Shown piece after piece: positions 61,301 to 64,000 of a stretch of DNA of 64,000 nt. The position numbers and the translations under genes are program-made. Numbering within the stretch: position 1 is the first letter of the stretch; each line of letters begins with the position of its first letter. The notes under the pieces were generated by a model. The model was given only the letters and a program-made list of their open reading frames with translations, had not been told where the DNA came from and did no database searches. Source of the stretch: Gari tellinella (lineage: Eukaryota; Mollusca; Bivalvia; Cardiida; Psammobiidae); contig OV277857.1 in the NCBI GenBank assembly GCA_922989275.2, positions 51,623,083 to 51,687,082 of the forward strand, read 5' to 3'.

Positions 61301-64000
61301 CAGCGCATGTGATCAAAACCACCGACCTGCCTTGTCTAGTTTTCCGAACTGAATTTCTTAAAAAAAGTGTCCAACGGCTGCTTGATTCGCCGTTGGATGG
61401 GGTGGTTCGAATGACAAAGTAGATCTATAATACTATTTAGCTTGATATATTCGGTAGATGATAATGAGTTGGGTTTCATGGCACTGCGACACAAAATAGG
61501 TCATATAGCGCCGTGCATGATGAGGGGTGATACGATGATTTCAGGAAGATGATTTTCGCTAATCCCATTCGTGCGAAGCAGCGCATGGGATCAAAACCAT
61601 CGACATGCCTTCCTTTTAGTTCTTGGCAGAGGGGATAATCTCGGTCTAATAAACAGAAAAGATTCCCTATGACAATTTAGCTCCAGAACTGCGGCAAAGT
61701 AGGAAGGTCTCTGGAGTATAATACTATAGAAACGTAAGAGTAAAAATTTCGAAAAGGTTACACAAAACGGAAAATACGCAATTTCATTCCCTATTTAGAT
61801 GTCGCTCACTATCAATGGTATGCCCTACTCTTCAATAGTTTAGTTTATTGAAAACATATTGTCAATTTATGAATGCTGAAACAATGAGGATGATTGAAGA
61901 ATCTCGATTTCCAACAAGATATCTTAAAGAAAAATTTTCGATGAAAATAGCATAAAAAGCGGCCATTTTGAATTTTATCGCGGCCATTTTGGTTTGTTTT
62001 TTTAAATATTAAGATTAGTTCAAAGTTAAACACTATAGTTTAGGACATATTTGTCATTTTCCTATCTCATTTATGGACAATCATTGTACTGATGACTATG
62101 CCACAATATCATAAAATTGAAAAAGACGCCATTTTGAAAATGGCCGCCATCTTGAATCTGACAAGGGAAATTGAAGTGGCCAACGAATATTTTTTGACAA
62201 GATATATCTAAACATCATTTGTGGAAAGTCCCTTGCTTGCTTCATGAAGTGAAATGTTTTCATGATAAATCGAGTTAACGCCCCAAGCTAATAGGGGGTG
62301 ACGTACATTTGCAAACAGCTTAAATAAAGACATGGATTCAAATCCGGATTCAAGCTGTCTGTTACTCGGCATTATGTTTCTTCTGTCAAATGACCAATAT
62401 AATTATGACTTTGAGAAAAACAGAAGACGACAAGTTTTTAAAGCAGAGGATATTGCAGACGTGAAAAGGTTGGACATAATTGATTAATAATCTTGATAAG
62501 GGACAGTGGCAAGCGTTGTTTAAAGGAGGGAATCGTTGTTCAGAGGGCTGAAGGGAAAGACCAATGTACATTGATACCTACCTTCAGCCTGACTCGAGGT
62601 CAGGGAACCGGGTGAGGTTATTCTCGCTTCTGCTTCGAGTTTAACCTTTTCGTTAACCAGGATAGTCCTGGAGAACTGTTCGGCAAAGTCTGAAAGAGAA
62701 CACAAATGTGATCATAACATCATGGTAACGGGACCATAAATGTCTCAAGTTTAGATTTACGGCATTTTGACTCAAATACCATTTTGAATGTCAAACATTT
62801 TTTCATCAAGATTTTTTCCGGATAAGAAGATGCTTTTAGCTATGCTGTGATTTGTTGAAAACATATGGGTGTTATTTAACCAATAACTCCATAAATACGA
62901 CTTCTTTAGCCTTAAGTTTGTTCCTCCACTGCAATAACTATTTCCACTAAAAATGCAGTCATGCATTTGCACATTAGGAAATATTTTCTATATGCAGATA
63001 GTAGCTTAAAGTAGGGTAAAAGTAAGCAGATTGAGTCTTAAGGTCGCATTCTACATTCCTTTAAACCTGCTTTAAGTGACCACATGTTTTCAAAACCAGA
63101 AACATTTGATGGGATACTATGTTAATACAATGCCTGCTTAATGAAGGATAAAGGCAATGCAGATACATTATTTTCTTCTCTACTCTTCACTACGCTCTGT
63201 TTAAACTAGTTTGTAGTTTATCTTGCTTTACAGGGACTCGCAACCGGAAGGTGTACTTGTCAAAATAAAATAAAATACTCAAATAAAAGCAAATGTGTGG
63301 CATTATTTGGCTTCTGACATTAAACAAATATGATCAGTCAAAAAAAAGTCTCAAGAATCGTCACCGAATCTTATGTTTTTTAGATATTTTCCATCGTTTT
63401 TTTTTTATAGTGTTAGCTAACGGTATAGTTGTTGTTGTTGCTTCTCTACACGGGCTCATGCATAAACCCGAGCCGAATATGTACTATCAATCGCGACCAC
63501 TGAAGTACGTTAATTCGCAACCATATAGATAGAGAGCGCCAGTAGCCGCGCGGGTAAAGGCGTTTCCCTTTTTTCCTGTTTGTCTCCGCATGGAGGGTCA
63601 CGGGTTCGAATCCCACCAGAGCTTCTTCTTCTTTTTTTTTTGAAATGCATTTTTTAACAGAATTTATTATCCTAAACTAAATCTTAACCATTTATATAAG
63701 CATTTGACATATATTTACAAATTACTATTTTTAATGCTAAATCCGGTTGCGAGCCTCTTTAAGCTGTCACCTGTATTTTATACAATCAATTAACCATTAT
63801 ATTAGTGGTCGTAATAGATAGTTTTATTGTACCTGTATCCATACCTCGTTCATTCATTTTCAGCTGAGTTTGGTCATTTTAACATAAATCCCTTTTCTAA
63901 ACTTAAATTTACGTGTCGATATAGTCACCTGACATACAATTATACATAAAAATATTTAGGCCAAATCTGGATTATAGTCTCTTTAATATGTCCTTACCAG
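52270..64000 (-). CDS. Unrecognised helix-exon gene, copy 2 (3' part)
   Basis: Paralogue of copy 1: join(63998..64000, 62582..62689, 52698..52796, 52270..52328). The last three exons have the same lengths (108, 99 and 59) and phases as in copy 1. Residues are strongly conserved (DFAEQFSRTILVNEKVKLEA, IADLTVQDSLTRIVSNTNQ, terminal GLPRVDI) while introns are unrelated. That argues that both copies are, or were until recently, under protein-level selection. The intron between 62582 and 52796 is 9.8 kb, mostly the 7.1-kb transposon 55171-62290. The upstream exons lie beyond the right edge; the last three bases of the window are CAG, the complement of the CTG just before a GTAAGG donor, as in the AFAASYVK exon. 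Function unknown. Confidence 0.75.
52698..52796 (-). CDS. Helix-exon gene copy 2, IADLTVQD exon
   Basis: Acceptor TTTACAG| and donor TTCATTG|GTAAGT. 99 bases, phase 1-1. Encodes IADLTVQDSLTRIVSNTNQ, then SATRRPKTAKEFIG. Confidence 0.85.
53545..53563. repeat. Poly-G tract
   Basis: About 19 G in a row. Open frames around it are not coding. Confidence 0.9.
53656..54472 (+). repeat. Bivalve-type dispersed repeat, copy 4
   Basis: GGTGTCACAGTAAGTGGCAA to ACCCCGACTAAGTCACGCGG followed by GGGCATAC. Internal unit doubled, short CAGA tail. Confidence 0.75.
54473..55096. other. Intron of copy 2, no feature seen
   Basis: Unique AT-rich intronic sequence with no gene or clear repeat. Confidence 0.4.
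56199..60679 (-). pseudogene. Transposon-encoded ~1,490-residue protein: Zn-binding, RNase H-like(?), PIN-like, CXC
   Basis: Likely start ATG 60679-60677 (MEDTIQAVSTSKQPTDWEKC). A one-base-scale shift at about 60610-60620 leads into a frame open from 60632 to 56199, broken only by TAG at 57471-57473 and 57018-57020. In order: Cys/His pairs (CC near the start, YHQSC, CFLC, YHKDC) of a treble-clef style; then TPVIAADQPIY, FGGLHIEM, NYARWLP and DQAHEQANAI, conserved blocks of a protein family I have seen expanded in cnidarian, mollusc and echinoderm genomes; then VVLIDGSALINSL, HEEADTR and DTDVLVIAL, a layout like PIN/FEN nuclease acidic sites; then LPFFHAFTGCD; and a C-terminal Cys-rich CGCKTDCRGRCKCFRFGLSC, similar to tesmin-type CXC DNA-binding domains. 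Presumed transposase or its main partner. Domain names other than CXC are inference. Confidence 0.75.
61160..61335 (-). repeat. LINE/SINE 3'-tail repeat
   Basis: A GAT-repeat tail, then TTTTACGGCACTGCGACACA and AAAAGGTCATATAGCGCC. The same block, slightly changed (TTTTACGGCCCATCGACACA), closes the I/Nimb-like LINE, so a related tail is used here. Confidence 0.65.
61448..61625 (-). repeat. LINE/SINE 3'-tail repeat, second copy
   Basis: GGGTTTCATGGCACTGCGAC, then GGTCATATAGCGCC, and CTAATCCCATTCGTGCGAAG as in the copy at 61160-61335. Confidence 0.65.
62582..62689 (-). CDS. Helix-exon gene copy 2, DFAEQFSR exon
   Basis: Acceptor TCTCTTTCAG| and donor GCTGAAG|GTAGGT. 108 bases, phase 1-1. Encodes DFAEQFSRTILVNEKVKLEA, then RITSPGSLTSSQAEG. 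Confidence 0.83.
62876..63125. repeat. TTAA-flanked MITE, cassette A, decayed
   Basis: TTAACCAATAACTCCATAAA and GGGATACTATGTTAA. The hairpin arms have several mismatches. Confidence 0.65.
63232..63758. mobile_element. TTAA element with tRNA-like boxes, second copy
   Basis: AGGGACTCGCAACCGGAAGG at the left; CCGGTTGCGAGCCTCT then TTAA at the right. It is inserted in a cassette D repeat whose uninterrupted form (CTTGCTTTAAGCAGTCACCTG) is at about 2248-2268. The internal B box GGGTTCGAATCCC is at about 63602-63614, with an A-box-like CGCGCGGGTAAAGGCG before it. Confidence 0.8.

Larger units (their letters stand above)
55171..62290 (-). mobile_element. 7.1-kb TIR DNA transposon of uncertain superfamily
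   Basis: Ends TAGCCCGGCGTTTAAG and, on the other strand, TAGCTTGGGGCGTTAAC. Both continue into TGAAAACAT and TTCACTTCATGAAGCAAGCA, so the TIRs are about 47 and 59 bp with a 12-bp gap. It is flanked by ATA (55168-55170 and 62291-62293), and relatives of the host MITE carry a single ATA there. Subterminal zones on both sides repeat the GGCGGCCATTTT word (about 55303-55335, 55470-55485, 61958-61992 and 62127-62150). One long minus-strand gene fills the middle (56199-60679). Two short LINE- or SINE-tail repeats (61160-61335 and 61448-61625) are nested near the right end. I cannot match it to a named superfamily. Confidence 0.85.
55097..62569. repeat. TACAGTG-ended MITE (cassette B type) split by the 7.1-kb transposon
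   Basis: The left piece is 55097-55170 (TACAGTGTCCCTTCTC ... GGAGTTTTATA). The right piece runs from 62291 (ATAGGGGGTGACG...TTTGCAAACAGC) to about 62569. Intact relatives such as 22722-23082 read GGAATCGTTATATGGAGGGA across the same point. Confidence 0.75.

Noticed and set aside
55171..62290. Assignment of the 7.1-kb transposon to KDZ, hAT or Kolobok
   Set aside because: I could not see the signature blocks of those transposases, and a 3-bp ATA duplication does not fit hAT (8 bp) or Kolobok (TTAA). Left unassigned.

Overview
The window looks like nuclear DNA of a mollusc, most likely a bivalve. It is AT-rich and gene-poor. The host genes have introns with GT..AG borders. It carries an LYPLAL1 orthologue, a TLR-type receptor, LINEs of kinds familiar from molluscs, and a very dense load of small hairpin-bearing repeats. 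The bivalve call rests on recognising repeat styles and gene families, not on a database search.

Layout. (1) 1-7600: exons 1-4 of an LYPLAL1-like serine hydrolase on the minus strand, with 3' exons beyond the left edge. Its introns are full of MITEs. A 1.1-kb Harbinger-like element lies at 1062-2184 and a 5'-truncated LINE at 5401-5919. (2) 7600-13700: no gene seen; MITEs and a 950-bp foldback element. (3) 13726-22380: 3' part of a spliced minus-strand gene (copy 1) built from short phase-1 exons encoding amphipathic helices. (4) 22400-31420: a tandem duplication whose second unit holds a 5.3-kb CR1-like LINE with a 2A-like motif and a 14-bp target duplication. (5) 33912-35696: an LRR-TM-TIR receptor. 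(6) 36125-43427: a DNA element split by a 6-kb I/Nimb-like LINE with a 13-bp target duplication. (7) 43490-54470: four copies of a repeat with a CAGA microsatellite or short tail, and a 2.3-kb PIF/Harbinger element with a dead transposase. (8) 52270-64000: copy 2 of the helix-exon gene. Its intron carries a 7.1-kb terminal-inverted-repeat transposon (55171-62290) that encodes a ~1,490-residue protein with zinc-binding, PIN-like and CXC-type segments.

Most of the sequence is mobile DNA nested in mobile DNA. Local paralogous copies act as empty sites, so several insertions can be defined to the base. The two main candidates for something undescribed are the 7.1-kb transposon and a set of near-perfect hairpin cassettes that recur, with the same core, inside MITE families with unrelated termini.
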